Below are positions 51,433-60,427 of a stretch of DNA of 64,000 nt, in pieces (position 1 is the first letter of the stretch; each line of letters begins with the position of its first letter). The notes under the pieces were generated by a model. The model ran no database searches. It had not been told where the DNA came from and saw nothing but the letters and a program-made list of their open reading frames with translations. The position numbers and the translations under genes were made by a program. The stretch is from Tropicibacter sp. Alg240-R139 (lineage in GTDB: Bacteria; Pseudomonadota; Alphaproteobacteria; Rhodobacterales; Rhodobacteraceae): assembly GCF_900537075.1 (NCBI RefSeq), contig NZ_UNRA01000010.1, positions 31 through 64,030 on the forward strand, in the 5' to 3' direction.

Positions 51433-51989
51433 AGATCCTGACCACTTTGCTGCTCGTTGTCGTGCTGGCCGTCTTGGCAAAGTCACTCTTTCTCAGTTTT
51501 CGGGCGCAATCGCCCAAGACCTATTCAGGCACTGGCCCGGCTTTCGATCTCAGGAGGCACCTGTCCGGTCAGATCCTGTCCGAAGGATTGATTTATGGGC
51601 CGGCCGGCAAAATGACCAACAGCTTCGTCGCCAAGATGGTCGGCGAGTGGGACGGCGACGCCGGCACGCTGTCGGAACATTTCACCTATTCCAACGGCAC
51701 TGTGCAGAACCGGAAATGGCATCTGAAGATTGGCCCGGGCAATACGTTTACGGCAACGGCAGATGACATCGTCGGAGAAGCCGTGGGCGAAATCTCTGGC
51801 TCGACCGCAAGGTTGAGCTACAAGATTATCCTTCCCGAGGACGCTGGCGGACATGTCCTGAATGTTACCGACTGGATGTACCTGACCGGCAACGGAACGA
51901 TCATGAACAAGTCCGAGATGCGCAAATTTGGACTGAAGGTCGCCGAACTTGTGGCAACTATGCGCCAAGACCCAGCAGCGCGGAACTAA
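51429..51989 (+). CDS. DUF3833 family protein
   Basis: A 186-residue protein with an N-terminal membrane anchor or signal (MKILTTLLLVVVLAVLAKSL) and a beta-rich domain: GIxYGPAGKM-like segment GLIYGPAGKMTNSFVAKM, EHFTYSNGTVQNRKWHLK, ADDIVGEAVGEISGSTARLS, VTDWMYLTGNGTIMNKSEMR. The start overlaps the MFS stop (ATGA). Last gene of the RpoE-driven lipid operon; no catalytic motif is evident. Confidence 0.82.
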   Translation: MKILTTLLLVVVLAVLAKSLFLSFRAQSPKTYSGTGPAFDLRRHLSGQILSEGLIYGPAGKMTNSFVAKMVGEWDGDAGTLSEHFTYSNGTVQNRKWHLKIGPGNTFTATADDIVGEAVGEISGSTARLSYKIILPEDAGGHVLNVTDWMYLTGNGTIMNKSEMRKFGLKVAELVATMRQDPAARN

Positions 51990-52393
51990 TACCGCCTTAG
52001 CTACGCAAGTTCACCAGTTCCTGAACTGCGTTTCTTTCCAATCTGCAGAAACAGCATGAGACGGCCGATAGCGGTACTGGTGATTGCTTATTGCTCGGAG
52101 TGTTCGGGAAAACCAAGCCTAGATGAACCCGCCCTACCCAACCTCGCTGTGTCGTCGACATCAATGGTAGATTCGATGCCGTCAACTCATGCTAATCGAA
52201 GAAAAGCGCGGGGAAACGGTCAACTCGAGCTACAAGATGGATCTACCCGTAAAGCAAGGAACATGCGCGTAGAGTTCGATGACTGGATGTAGCCGATGGT
52301 GGATTGCTAAACCGGGCTTCTGTCTCGCGCCTTGGTATCCGAGTCAGTGAGGTCGTCATCTGTTTGGGAAGAACTAGGCAGTTGCCGCCAGCG
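51990..52393. other. 404-bp spacer between convergent operons
   Basis: Short frames only, without ribosome binding sites or motifs. No strong terminator was found by eye. Confidence 0.4.
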
Positions 52394-53194
52394 TCACGCA
52401 CCTGAAAACGCCACGCCTCCGTCAACAATCAAAACCTGCCCGGTTATCATCTGGCTTAAGTCTGATGCCAGAAACAACGCACTTCCGACAATATCATCTG
52501 GTACAATCGGCGATGGAATGCATTGACGCCTGAGCTGCTCCTGCACGCCCTCAGGCGTCAACCACAGCTCCTGCTGTCGCGGTGTGATCACCATCCCCGG
52601 AGCAATGGTGTTCACGCGAATGCCGTACTCTCCAAGCTCACGGGCGAAGCCTCGCGACAAGGACGTAATCGCCGCATTCGAAGCCGTGTAGATCGGAAAC
52701 CCACCCAGCCCCATCATGTAAGCAACCGAAGAAAAGTTGATGATGGACCCCTGCCTGGCCGCACGCATTTCCGACATGACTGCCTGACAGGCAAAGAAAT
52801 ACGATTTCAGGTTGATGTCACTCGACCACTTCCAAAATTCCTCATCCACGTCCTCTGTGGCATGACGTGTGTCATCGGCGGCGTTGTTGATCAGCACTTC
52901 AATTTCGCCATGCGCCTCAACGGCCTCGGCCATGGCCTTGCGAAGCGCATTCGTGTCCGTGATATCACAGGCAATAAACAGTGGGCGAGCGCCATGTTTA
53001 CTGGCCATATCTTCAACAAACGGCGCAGCGTCCGATCGCTGAACAAATGCAACCCGGGCGCCCTGCCGAATGAACCCTTCGGTCAGGGCGGCCCCGATGC
53101 CCGAGCCACCTCCCGTGATAAACACCGACTTTCCGTTCAGATCCGGAAACTTCACCGACACCTCAGGTCGTTCGCTGCCTCCCCGATCCTGCAT
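52394..53194 (-). CDS. SDR family oxidoreductase with Asn in place of the catalytic Lys
   Basis: A 266-residue SDR: ITGGGSGIGAALTEGF, ACDITDTNALR, INNAADDTRHATED, Ser in NFSSVAYMMG, C-terminal VDGGVAFSG. The usual YxxxK is YTASN, so the Lys is Asn, although the Tyr and Ser are kept. It overlaps the upstream Gfo/Idh gene (TGATG) and is last in the minus-strand sugar operon. The family resembles sugar 1-dehydrogenases; activity needs testing because of the Lys loss. Confidence 0.82.
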   Translation of the reverse strand: MQDRGGSERPEVSVKFPDLNGKSVFITGGGSGIGAALTEGFIRQGARVAFVQRSDAAPFVEDMASKHGARPLFIACDITDTNALRKAMAEAVEAHGEIEVLINNAADDTRHATEDVDEEFWKWSSDINLKSYFFACQAVMSEMRAARQGSIINFSSVAYMMGLGGFPIYTASNAAITSLSRGFARELGEYGIRVNTIAPGMVITPRQQELWLTPEGVQEQLRRQCIPSPIVPDDIVGSALFLASDLSQMITGQVLIVDGGVAFSGA

Positions 53195-54315
53195 CAGTCG
53201 AATTTGACCCACGTGCCATTCCGCTTGGATGACGTGACACAGGCGTTGACAAACTGCATGCCCTGAAGACCTTCGGTAATTCCAGGCAAATCCTTGCCGT
53301 CAGCGGTGCCGCGTATCAGCGCAGCAGCATCGGTATAAATGTTGGCGAACCCTTCAAGATAGCCTTCGGGATGACCACCCGGAGTGCGGGTCAGATGCGC
53401 AACGCTGTCAGACATGCCGGCCCCGCCGCGCGTGATCAGCTGGGTTGGTTCACCAAAGGGTGTGTATGCCATGACATTGGGATTTTCCTGCGCCCACTCC
53501 AAACCGCCCTTGTTGCCGTAGATCCGCACGCGAAGACCATTTTCATTACCCGGCGCGACTTGGCTACACCACAGCATGCCGCGTGCGCCGCCCTGAAACC
53601 GCAGCATCACGTGGGCGTTGTCATCCAGCGCCCTGCCAGGCACAAATGATTGCAAGTCCGCTGCAAGGCTGTCCGGCGAAAGCTGTGTAATAAAGCAAAC
53701 AAGATTGAACGCGTGTGTGCCAATATCGCCGGTCGAGCCCCCTGCGCCTGATCGCGCCGGATCGGTCCGCCACGCGGCTTGTTTGTTGTCGTCATCTGCA
53801 GCCTCGGTCAGCCAGTCTTGCGGATACTCTACCTGTACCACGCGAATATCTCCCAGAGCGCCCGATGCCACCATCTCGCGCGCTTGCCGCACAAGCGGAT
53901 AGCCGGTGTAATTGTGCGTCAAGATGAATTTGGCTTTGGACTTTTCCACCGCTGCCGCGAATTTACGCGCGTCTGACATGGTCGATGTCAGCGGCTTGTC
54001 GCATATCACATGGATACCGCGCTTCAGAAATTCGCGCGCGGCTGAGTAATGCACGTGGTTCGGAGTCACAATAGAGACAGCCTCGATCCCGTCCTTTAAC
54101 CGCGCCTCGCGGATGGCCATCGCCTTGAAGTCATCATAAGTCCGGTCCGCTGCCAGCCCCAGAGTCGCGCCAGAGGCCTGTGCCTTTTGAGGCGTTGATG
54201 ACAAAGCCCCCGCCACCAGTTGATATTCTCCGTCAATCCGCGCCGCGATGCGATGCACCGCGCCAATAAAGGCGCCGTCGCCTCCGCCAACCATTCCCAA
54301 CCTGATCGGTGCCAT
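53194..54315 (-). CDS. Gfo/Idh/MocA family oxidoreductase
   Basis: A 373-residue NAD(P)-dependent sugar or polyol oxidoreductase. N-terminal GMVGGGDGAFIGAVHRIA, SIVTPNHVHYSAAREFLKRG, and the family CDKPLTSTMSDARK carrying the EKP-like Lys. C-terminal domain holds GGSTGDIGTHAFNLVCFIT with the usual Asp/His catalytic pair. Translationally coupled to the SDR downstream; about 100 bases separate it from the sugar isomerase upstream. Confidence 0.9.
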   Translation of the reverse strand: MAPIRLGMVGGGDGAFIGAVHRIAARIDGEYQLVAGALSSTPQKAQASGATLGLAADRTYDDFKAMAIREARLKDGIEAVSIVTPNHVHYSAAREFLKRGIHVICDKPLTSTMSDARKFAAAVEKSKAKFILTHNYTGYPLVRQAREMVASGALGDIRVVQVEYPQDWLTEAADDDNKQAAWRTDPARSGAGGSTGDIGTHAFNLVCFITQLSPDSLAADLQSFVPGRALDDNAHVMLRFQGGARGMLWCSQVAPGNENGLRVRIYGNKGGLEWAQENPNVMAYTPFGEPTQLITRGGAGMSDSVAHLTRTPGGHPEGYLEGFANIYTDAAALIRGTADGKDLPGITEGLQGMQFVNACVTSSKRNGTWVKFD

Positions 54316-54414
54316 GTTGTTATCCTCCTACAAGGGCCCCTCGCCCCATATTTTGTGCTAATACTCTCTGCTTGGTGCGCGTCTGCGACCACCTTTTGCA
54401 CCCCGGCAAGCCAA

Positions 54415-55470
54415 TCAGCTTATGCCCAGCATACTGCGGTTGGCCGCCTCGTCAGTGCCGCCATCCGCAAAGTCGTCAAATGCACGCTCTGTTACACGGA
54501 TGATATGATCACTGACAAACTGCGCGCCTTCACGCGCGCCGTCTTCTGGATGCTTCAGGCAACATTCCCATTCGACAACAGCCCAACCCGCAAAGTCATT
54601 CGCCGCCATCTTCGAGAACACAGCCGCGAAATCGACCTGCCCGTCCCCCAGCGAGCGAAACCGGCCCGCGCGATCAACCCAGGGCTGATAGCCAGAATAA
54701 ACCCCCTGGCGCCCCGTCGGATTAAACTCGGCATCCTTGACGTGGAACATTTTGATCCGGTCTTTGTAGGTGTCGATATTGTCAATATAATCAAGGCATT
54801 GAAGTACGTAGTGGCTGGGGTCATAAAGCATATTGCAGCGCGCGTGCCCGTCCAGTCGGTCCAGGAACATCTCAAACGTCACGCCGTCGTGCAAATCCTC
54901 GCCCGGGTGAATCTCGTAACAAACATCGACCCCCATATCTTCGGCGTAGTCTAGGATCGGCCGCCAGCGGTTCGCCAGTTCGTCAAACGCAGTCTCGATC
55001 AACCCCGCAGGGCGCTGTGGCCAAGGGTACACAAACGGCCACGCCAGCGCGCCCGAGAACGTTGCATGTTCGGTGATCCCAAGGTTTCTGGACGCGGTCA
55101 ACGCCATTTTGACCTGCTCTACGGCCCATGCCTGACGTGCCGCCGGATTGCCGCGTACCTCTTCAGCAGCAAATCCATCGAAGGCCTCGTCATACGCTGG
55201 GTGCACGGCCACCAGCTGGCCCTGCAGATGGGTCGACAATTCCGTGACTTCGACGCCGTTGTCCTTTGCGATCCCCATAATTTCGTCGCAATAGACAGCT
55301 GAACTCGCCGCCTTTTTCAAGTCGAACAGACGTCCGTCCCAACTTGGGATCTGAACCCCCTTATAGCCGCAGTCAGCCGCCCATTTCGTTATACACTCCC
55401 ACGAATTGAACGGAGCCTCGTCCCCCGCAAACTGCGCCAGAAACAGCGCCGGTCCCTTGATCGTTTTCAT
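54415..55470 (-). CDS. Sugar phosphate isomerase/epimerase family protein (xylose isomerase-like TIM barrel) I
   Basis: A 351-residue TIM barrel. Metal-site segments: GVDVCYEIHPGEDLHDG with a Glu-x-His pattern, CNMLYDPSHYVLQCLDY, IKMFHVKDAEFNP and VVEWECCLKHPEDGAREG. It belongs to the xylose-isomerase-like barrel family, which isomerises or epimerises sugars or dehydrates inositols. It lies 21 bases after the second barrel gene in the same minus-strand unit. Confidence 0.85.
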   Translation of the reverse strand: MKTIKGPALFLAQFAGDEAPFNSWECITKWAADCGYKGVQIPSWDGRLFDLKKAASSAVYCDEIMGIAKDNGVEVTELSTHLQGQLVAVHPAYDEAFDGFAAEEVRGNPAARQAWAVEQVKMALTASRNLGITEHATFSGALAWPFVYPWPQRPAGLIETAFDELANRWRPILDYAEDMGVDVCYEIHPGEDLHDGVTFEMFLDRLDGHARCNMLYDPSHYVLQCLDYIDNIDTYKDRIKMFHVKDAEFNPTGRQGVYSGYQPWVDRAGRFRSLGDGQVDFAAVFSKMAANDFAGWAVVEWECCLKHPEDGAREGAQFVSDHIIRVTERAFDDFADGGTDEAANRSMLGIS

Positions 55471-55491
55471 CTCACTCTCCCATTTAAGTTC

Positions 55492-56349
55492 TTAATCCAG
55501 CCCAACCGCATCCAACGACGTGCGGATATGTTGAAAACCCTCGCGATAAACGGCTTCTGGACTTTCTGCGAAATCGCGCCACACCTTGGTTGCGGCCGCA
55601 AGATCGGGCAGCCCGCGCCCGAAACTCTCGATGGTCAGCCAGCCATCATAGCCAATGTCGCGGATCGCACCAAAGGTTTCGCGCCATCGAATGTTTCCAC
55701 GTCCGGGCACTCCCCGGTCATTTTCAGATACGTGGATATGTGAGACATGTCCCGCATTGCGCCTTAGCGCAGCAATCGGGTCGGTTTCTTCGATGTTGGC
55801 GTGAAACGTATCGTACATCGCCCTGATGTTCGGGTGATTTATTTCTTCCAGATGGACACAAAGCGCATCCATTGTGTTCACGAGATAGCACTCAAACCGA
55901 TTCAGCGCCTCAAGGCCGACTGTGACCCCCAAAGAGGCCGCGTGATCTCCGATCTCGCGTTGGCATTCGACCGAGCGCGCGAACTCAGCCTTTGTGGGGC
56001 CTTCTCCCGAGAACTGCCCAAGTGTTGAATGCAGGGGCCCGCTGACCTGTGTCGCCCCAAGTGCCGCAGTGCAATCCAGCGCCCATTTCATGTAATCAAC
56101 ACCGGCTCGCCGCGCGTTGTCATGATCGGAAACAAGGTTCATCGCCGGATCGCCGATCGCGGTCACGGCGGTGCGCTCAAGCCCGATGTCATCCAGCAGA
56201 TTTGCCAATTCCGCATAGTCGCGTGCTTCCCCCTCAAACACCGGTATCTCAACCCCATCAAAGCCCGTGTCACGGATGTCAGTAAGAAGCTCTGCAAATG
56301 TCTGGTCGACCTTTGTAGCCCATAGAAACATGCACATCCCGATTTTCAA
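55492..56349 (-). CDS. Sugar phosphate isomerase/epimerase family protein II (ketose 3-epimerase-like)
   Basis: A 285-residue TIM barrel close in layout to D-tagatose/D-psicose 3-epimerases: TVGLEALNRFECYLVNTMD with the first metal Glu, MYDTFHANIEE with Asp/His, SHIHVSENDRGVPGRG, and TIESFGRGLPDL with the last Glu. I place the start at a TTG (56349) because GGAGGAGG sits just before it; the frame upstream has no ribosome binding site and crosses the operator region. First gene of the minus-strand sugar operon. Confidence 0.85.
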   Translation of the reverse strand: MKIGMCMFLWATKVDQTFAELLTDIRDTGFDGVEIPVFEGEARDYAELANLLDDIGLERTAVTAIGDPAMNLVSDHDNARRAGVDYMKWALDCTAALGATQVSGPLHSTLGQFSGEGPTKAEFARSVECQREIGDHAASLGVTVGLEALNRFECYLVNTMDALCVHLEEINHPNIRAMYDTFHANIEETDPIAALRRNAGHVSHIHVSENDRGVPGRGNIRWRETFGAIRDIGYDGWLTIESFGRGLPDLAAATKVWRDFAESPEAVYREGFQHIRTSLDAVGLD

Positions 56350-56391
56350 CGGATCCCTCCTCCGATAGTAATTTCCCAAAAAATCGCAAAC

Positions 56392-56402
56392 TGGTACTAC
56401 CA
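56392..56402. promoter_or_regulatory. Probable GntR/FCD-family operator
   Basis: TGGTACTACCA is a perfect palindrome about a central C and fits the TGGTnnnACCA consensus of FadR/FCD regulators. It lies between the divergent sugar operons, 42 bases from one start codon and 235 from the other. The regulator encoded at 58757 is of this type. Confidence 0.7.
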
Positions 56403-56637
56403 ATACTTAACATTATTTTCTCACGACGTCACGAAGAACTACTTTCTCACCCGAATTCGGTGCGCCTACACCGGTCGATATATCTTGAAACATTGGGTTT
56501 ATTGTGACTACTGCGAATTTCAGATGGAGGCTTGACCCTTGTCCAAGTTCCGTTCAATCTGGTCTAACCAGTTTGATGACGGATTCGCATCCTGAGACGG
56601 GCAGGATTTCGTCAGTTTGTATGCCGAGGAGGGGCAC

Positions 56638-57525
56638 ATGCATCTTTCAACCCACAACTGGATGCGGGCAGAGCCGTTGGAAACAACCGTGCGCCGGATC
56701 AAGCAATATGGATACGAAAGTATCGAGATTTCGGGCGAACCCGAACAGTATGATGTCGCGGAAACGCGTGCCCTGCTAAGGGACACCGGCATGCGGTGCT
56801 GGGGGGCCGTGACGCTGATGCTGGAAGAGCGCAATCTGGCCGCACGTGACGAAGGTCAGCGCGCCGCGTCAATCCAGTACGTCAAGGACGTCATCACAAT
56901 GGTTTCCGACCTTGATGGCGAGCTGATCACGCTTGTCCCCGCAACCGTGGGCAAAGTGGTGCCTGATGGAACGCCCGAAGAAGAATGGGAATGGATGGTC
57001 GAAGCCACCAAGGAGTGCTTCGATCACGCATGGGCCAAAGGCGTGAAAATCGCAATCGAGCCGTTGAACCGATTTGAAACCTATTTCTTTAACCGATGCG
57101 CGCAGGCGCTGGCTCTGGCGGACGCGGTATCTCCGCATTGCGGTGTGTGCCTGGATGCCTTCCACCTCAATATCGAAGAAGAAAACATGTATGATGCGAT
57201 CCGTCTTGCAGGCGATCGCCTGTTTGACTTCCATGTCGCTGACAACAATCGATTTGCGGCGGGGCTTGGCGCTTTGGACTGGCCCAAAATTGTCGAGACC
57301 TTGAAAGAAGTGGGATACGATGGCGCGTTGACCAACGAATTTGTGGCCCCTGTGGACAGAACACCCGCAGCCCCCTACCCGGATATGGTCGAGACCAACC
57401 CCGTCGACATTTCACCTGAACAGCTCAAGTTCATCGAAGACCATGGATCCAGTGTGCTCTCCGAGGAATTCTATGCCGATCAGATGCGGATCACTGCAGA
57501 AACACTTTTGCCGTTGATCAAGTAA
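56638..57525 (+). CDS. Sugar phosphate isomerase/epimerase family protein III
   Basis: A 295-residue TIM barrel: VKIAIEPLNRFETYFFNRCA with metal Glu, GVCLDAFHLNIEEENMYD with Asp and His, FDFHVADNNRFAAGLGALDW, and LTNEFVAPVD with the last Glu. GAGGAGG stands just before the ATG at 56638, excluding the seven upstream codons. First gene of the plus-strand unit with the enolase, GntR and hydroxyacid dehydrogenase genes. Overall pattern is again epimerase-like. Confidence 0.85.
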   Translation: MHLSTHNWMRAEPLETTVRRIKQYGYESIEISGEPEQYDVAETRALLRDTGMRCWGAVTLMLEERNLAARDEGQRAASIQYVKDVITMVSDLDGELITLVPATVGKVVPDGTPEEEWEWMVEATKECFDHAWAKGVKIAIEPLNRFETYFFNRCAQALALADAVSPHCGVCLDAFHLNIEEENMYDAIRLAGDRLFDFHVADNNRFAAGLGALDWPKIVETLKEVGYDGALTNEFVAPVDRTPAAPYPDMVETNPVDISPEQLKFIEDHGSSVLSEEFYADQMRITAETLLPLIK

Positions 57526-57547
57526 CGCTTTTTCATCGGTCAACGAG

Positions 57548-57577
57548 CCCTGGCGCACACTCCCAATGGTGCCAGGG
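57548..57577 (+). other. Intercistronic hairpin
   Basis: CCCTGGC and GCCAGGG flank 16 bases between the epimerase and enolase-family genes, immediately before the latter's ribosome binding site. No T run follows, so an mRNA-stabilising or partial attenuation role is likelier than full termination. Confidence 0.45.
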
Positions 57578-57590
57578 CGAAAGGAATAAG

Positions 57591-58760
57591 ATGCGTGTCA
57601 AATCCGTTCAGGCCTGGTGGGTCCAGTTTCCCATTGAATCTCAGCGTCAACATGTCAGCGACTTTGGTCGATTGACGACATTTGACGCAGCTATAGTCCG
57701 GGTCGAAACCGACGATGGGCTGATTGGCTGGGGTGAGGGTAAGAATGCGGCTGGCAGTGCTGGGTTTTATGGCACGCTGGTCCACATGATCAACACAGAG
57801 TTTGGTCCAAAAGTTGTCGACCGAGACCCGGCAGACGTGACCTACATCTGGGAAGACCTGTACAACGGTGTTCGGGCAGAAAAAGCCCGCAGCCACGGGC
57901 ACTCCATGCCTGATCTCGCGCGACGTGGATTGAGTGTCGCGGCGATCAGCGCAATTGATATCGCTCTTTGGGACATTCTTGGGAAATCACAAGGTGTCCC
58001 AGTCTGGAAACTGTTGGGCGGCCGCAAAGCGGACCGGCTTCCGGCCTATGCGTCCGGCGGTTGGGAAAATCCAGAACGCATCGGCGAGCAACTGACATCA
58101 TACATTGATTATGGCGGTTTCAACGCTGTCAAAATGCGGGTCGGCGCGATGGATGCTAGCCCACACGCATCCGCGGAACGGGTCAGGGCCGCAAGACGTG
58201 CAATTGGACCGGACGTGGAACTGATGGTCGATGCACACGGGACATTCACCGTTGGCACGGCCCGGCGTTTTGCCGAGATGGTCCGTGATTGCGATCTGGC
58301 CTGGTTCGAAGAACCTATCAGCGGTGACGACAAACAAGGCATGGCGGAGCTCAGGGCGTCGATCCCAATTCCGATTGCTGCCGGAGAATCCGAGGCAACC
58401 CGGTTCGACTTTCGCGAACTTGCAACACTGCGCGCCGTCGACATCTTCCAGCCCGACCCCGGTTATGCCGGCGGCATCACCGAATGCATGCGAATTGGAA
58501 CGCTTGCCAGCACGTTCAACCTTGGACTGGCGCCCCATCTATGGGCCGGAGCGCCGTGTTTCTTCGCCGGTCTGCATATCTGTGCCGCCAGCCCGGCCAG
58601 CTTCACGGTCGAGTTCTCACTGGGCGCCAACCCGATGATTCACGATCTTGCCAAGGAAACGGTTGCGGTAAGTGACGGAATGATCCAAATACCGGACACT
58701 CCCGGTCTGGGTTTAAACATCAGTGACAAAACCATAAGGGACTTTGCTGTTCAGGGATGA
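57591..58760 (+). CDS. Enolase superfamily (mandelate racemase/muconate lactonizing enzyme) protein
   Basis: A 389-residue barrel that abstracts a proton alpha to a carboxylate; members dehydrate sugar acids. Catalytic Lys181 in NAVKMRVG, metal ligands Asp214 (MVDAHG), Glu240 (WFEEP) and Glu266 (AGES), and a second acid/base pair Asp289 (FQPDPG) with His316 (APHLWAG), as in the mandelate racemase branch. GAAAGGAATAAG precedes the start. With the neighbouring epimerases it probably acts on an aldonic or uronic acid. Confidence 0.9.
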   Translation: MRVKSVQAWWVQFPIESQRQHVSDFGRLTTFDAAIVRVETDDGLIGWGEGKNAAGSAGFYGTLVHMINTEFGPKVVDRDPADVTYIWEDLYNGVRAEKARSHGHSMPDLARRGLSVAAISAIDIALWDILGKSQGVPVWKLLGGRKADRLPAYASGGWENPERIGEQLTSYIDYGGFNAVKMRVGAMDASPHASAERVRAARRAIGPDVELMVDAHGTFTVGTARRFAEMVRDCDLAWFEEPISGDDKQGMAELRASIPIPIAAGESEATRFDFRELATLRAVDIFQPDPGYAGGITECMRIGTLASTFNLGLAPHLWAGAPCFFAGLHICAASPASFTVEFSLGANPMIHDLAKETVAVSDGMIQIPDTPGLGLNISDKTIRDFAVQG

Positions 58761-59455
58761 CTCTTCAGGAAAAAACATTTCTTCCAGAACTTGCCGTCTA
58801 CTTGTTTTCCGCGGCCAAGGAAGCCGGCGGAAAGGCCCCTTCCGAGCGTGAGCTCGCCGAACATTTTTCGGTCAGCCGCGGGCAAGTGCGCGAGGCGCTT
58901 GCGATCCTTGAGGCAATGCAGGTCATCGAACGACGCGCCAAGTCGGGTATCTACCTGCAGCCCGAAAACTGGGGCCTTGAGACCATGGCGTTCTACGCCC
59001 GCGCCGGAATCGCCCTGGAACCAAAACAAATTTTCGAGGCGGTCGAAGTCCGGCGCATACACGAAACCTCTGCTGCCGAAATGGCCGCCGAGCGAGCGAC
59101 CAAAGAAAATCTTGATCGAATTCGCAACATCCTTGACAGGTCCGAAGCAAGTATCGCTGCCGGCCTTGGTCTGGCTGAACTGGACCACGAGTTTCACCTC
59201 GAAATCGTCCGGGCCACTCAGAACTCAGTATTCCTAAAGATCTGCACGTCGTTTTATGCGCTAAGCGAGCAGCGTTTGAAGCTTTATTTCAACACGCCTG
59301 AGCGCAGCCGGAAATCACATATGGATCACTGCCAGATCTTTGACGCTCTCGTCGCGCGTGATGCCCGGCTTTCCAAAGCACTGATGAACAGCCATTTACG
59401 CGGCACTGCAAGTTATTGGAGCGAGATTCTTGGAAACTCGCACGAAAAGGCCTGA
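58757..59455 (+). CDS. GntR family regulator, FCD (FadR-like) domain
   Basis: A 232-residue regulator. Winged helix GKAPSERELAEHFSVSRGQV followed by REALAILEAMQVIERRAKSG; C-terminal FCD domain with the metal-site pattern in VEVRRIHETSAAEMAAE, LDHEFHLEIVRATQN and HMDHCQIFDAL. Start overlaps the enolase-family stop (ATGA). A matching palindrome lies between the two divergent sugar operons, so it likely controls both in response to a sugar acid. Confidence 0.9.
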   Translation: MTLQEKTFLPELAVYLFSAAKEAGGKAPSERELAEHFSVSRGQVREALAILEAMQVIERRAKSGIYLQPENWGLETMAFYARAGIALEPKQIFEAVEVRRIHETSAAEMAAERATKENLDRIRNILDRSEASIAAGLGLAELDHEFHLEIVRATQNSVFLKICTSFYALSEQRLKLYFNTPERSRKSHMDHCQIFDALVARDARLSKALMNSHLRGTASYWSEILGNSHEKA

Positions 59456-59458
59456 GGG

Positions 59459-60427
59459 ATGCGCATCTTCTCCACTCACCCTCTCGACCCGGATGTGACG
59501 CGTGAATTGTGTAAGCTGGGCGATTATCACGTCGCTGCAACCCCCTCCCCCCAGGACATTCTGCGAGACAGCTTAGGGGCGGAAATCATCGTTGTGCGCG
59601 CGCCAATCGACCCCCAAATCATTCGGCGCGAGACCGGCCTTCGTGCGCTGGTCCGCCACGGAGCTGGGCTCGACATGATCCCGATTGACGTCGCCACGCA
59701 GGTCGGCGCACTGGTTGCCAACGTTCCTGGGGCCAATGCCGTAACGGTGGCGGAGCATGTGGTCTGGTCAGCTTTATCCCTGCTCAGGCGCAATCCAGAG
59801 GTCACGCATGACTTGCAGCGAAATGGGTGGGAAGCTGGTCGGCAGCATTCCGTGTCCGGACGTGAAATGAGTGGCAAGACATTGGGGATCATCGGGTTTG
59901 GCAACATAGGAAGCCAGATCGAGAAAATCGCTACACGCGGTTTCGGCATGAAGATCGTTGCGACAACACGCACCCCGTCACGTCTCCCCGAAACCGTCCA
60001 GGCACTCACGCTGACGGAATTGCTCAAAACCGCAGACATTGTGGCCCTGACCTGCCCACTAAACGAAGAGACCCGCGGTCTGATCGACGCATCGGCCTTG
60101 CAGAATATGAAACCACGCAGTGTACTTGTGAACGTATCTCGCGGTCCGGTCATCGAAGAAACGGCCCTGATCGACGCTCTGAAATCAGGTCATCTAAGCG
60201 GTGCGGCACTGGACGTGTTTTCCTCGCAACCATTGCCATCTGATCATCCGCTTATGGTGCTCAACAATGTCATTCTGACACCGCACATGGCTGGCATTAC
60301 CGAAGAGAGTATGCGCCGTATGGGCGAGGGCGTCGTCAAAGAAGCCCGCCTGATACTCTCGGGCGAACTTCCTGATAACTTCTGCAATCCCGCGGTCGAA
60401 AGCGCCTATCGGGAAAAGTTCGGCTAA
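59459..60427 (+). CDS. D-2-hydroxyacid dehydrogenase family protein
   Basis: A 322-residue NAD-dependent enzyme. LRALVRHGAGLDMIPID carries the substrate-binding region, GIIGFGNIGSQIEKIA the dinucleotide motif, RSVLVNVSRGPVIEETALID the catalytic Arg, and ILTPHMAGITEESM the catalytic His. It follows the GntR gene by three bases. It could interconvert a 2-keto and 2-hydroxy acid made from the sugar. Its last four bases overlap the convergent ABC ATPase gene. Confidence 0.9.
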   Translation: MRIFSTHPLDPDVTRELCKLGDYHVAATPSPQDILRDSLGAEIIVVRAPIDPQIIRRETGLRALVRHGAGLDMIPIDVATQVGALVANVPGANAVTVAEHVVWSALSLLRRNPEVTHDLQRNGWEAGRQHSVSGREMSGKTLGIIGFGNIGSQIEKIATRGFGMKIVATTRTPSRLPETVQALTLTELLKTADIVALTCPLNEETRGLIDASALQNMKPRSVLVNVSRGPVIEETALIDALKSGHLSGAALDVFSSQPLPSDHPLMVLNNVILTPHMAGITEESMRRMGEGVVKEARLILSGELPDNFCNPAVESAYREKFG

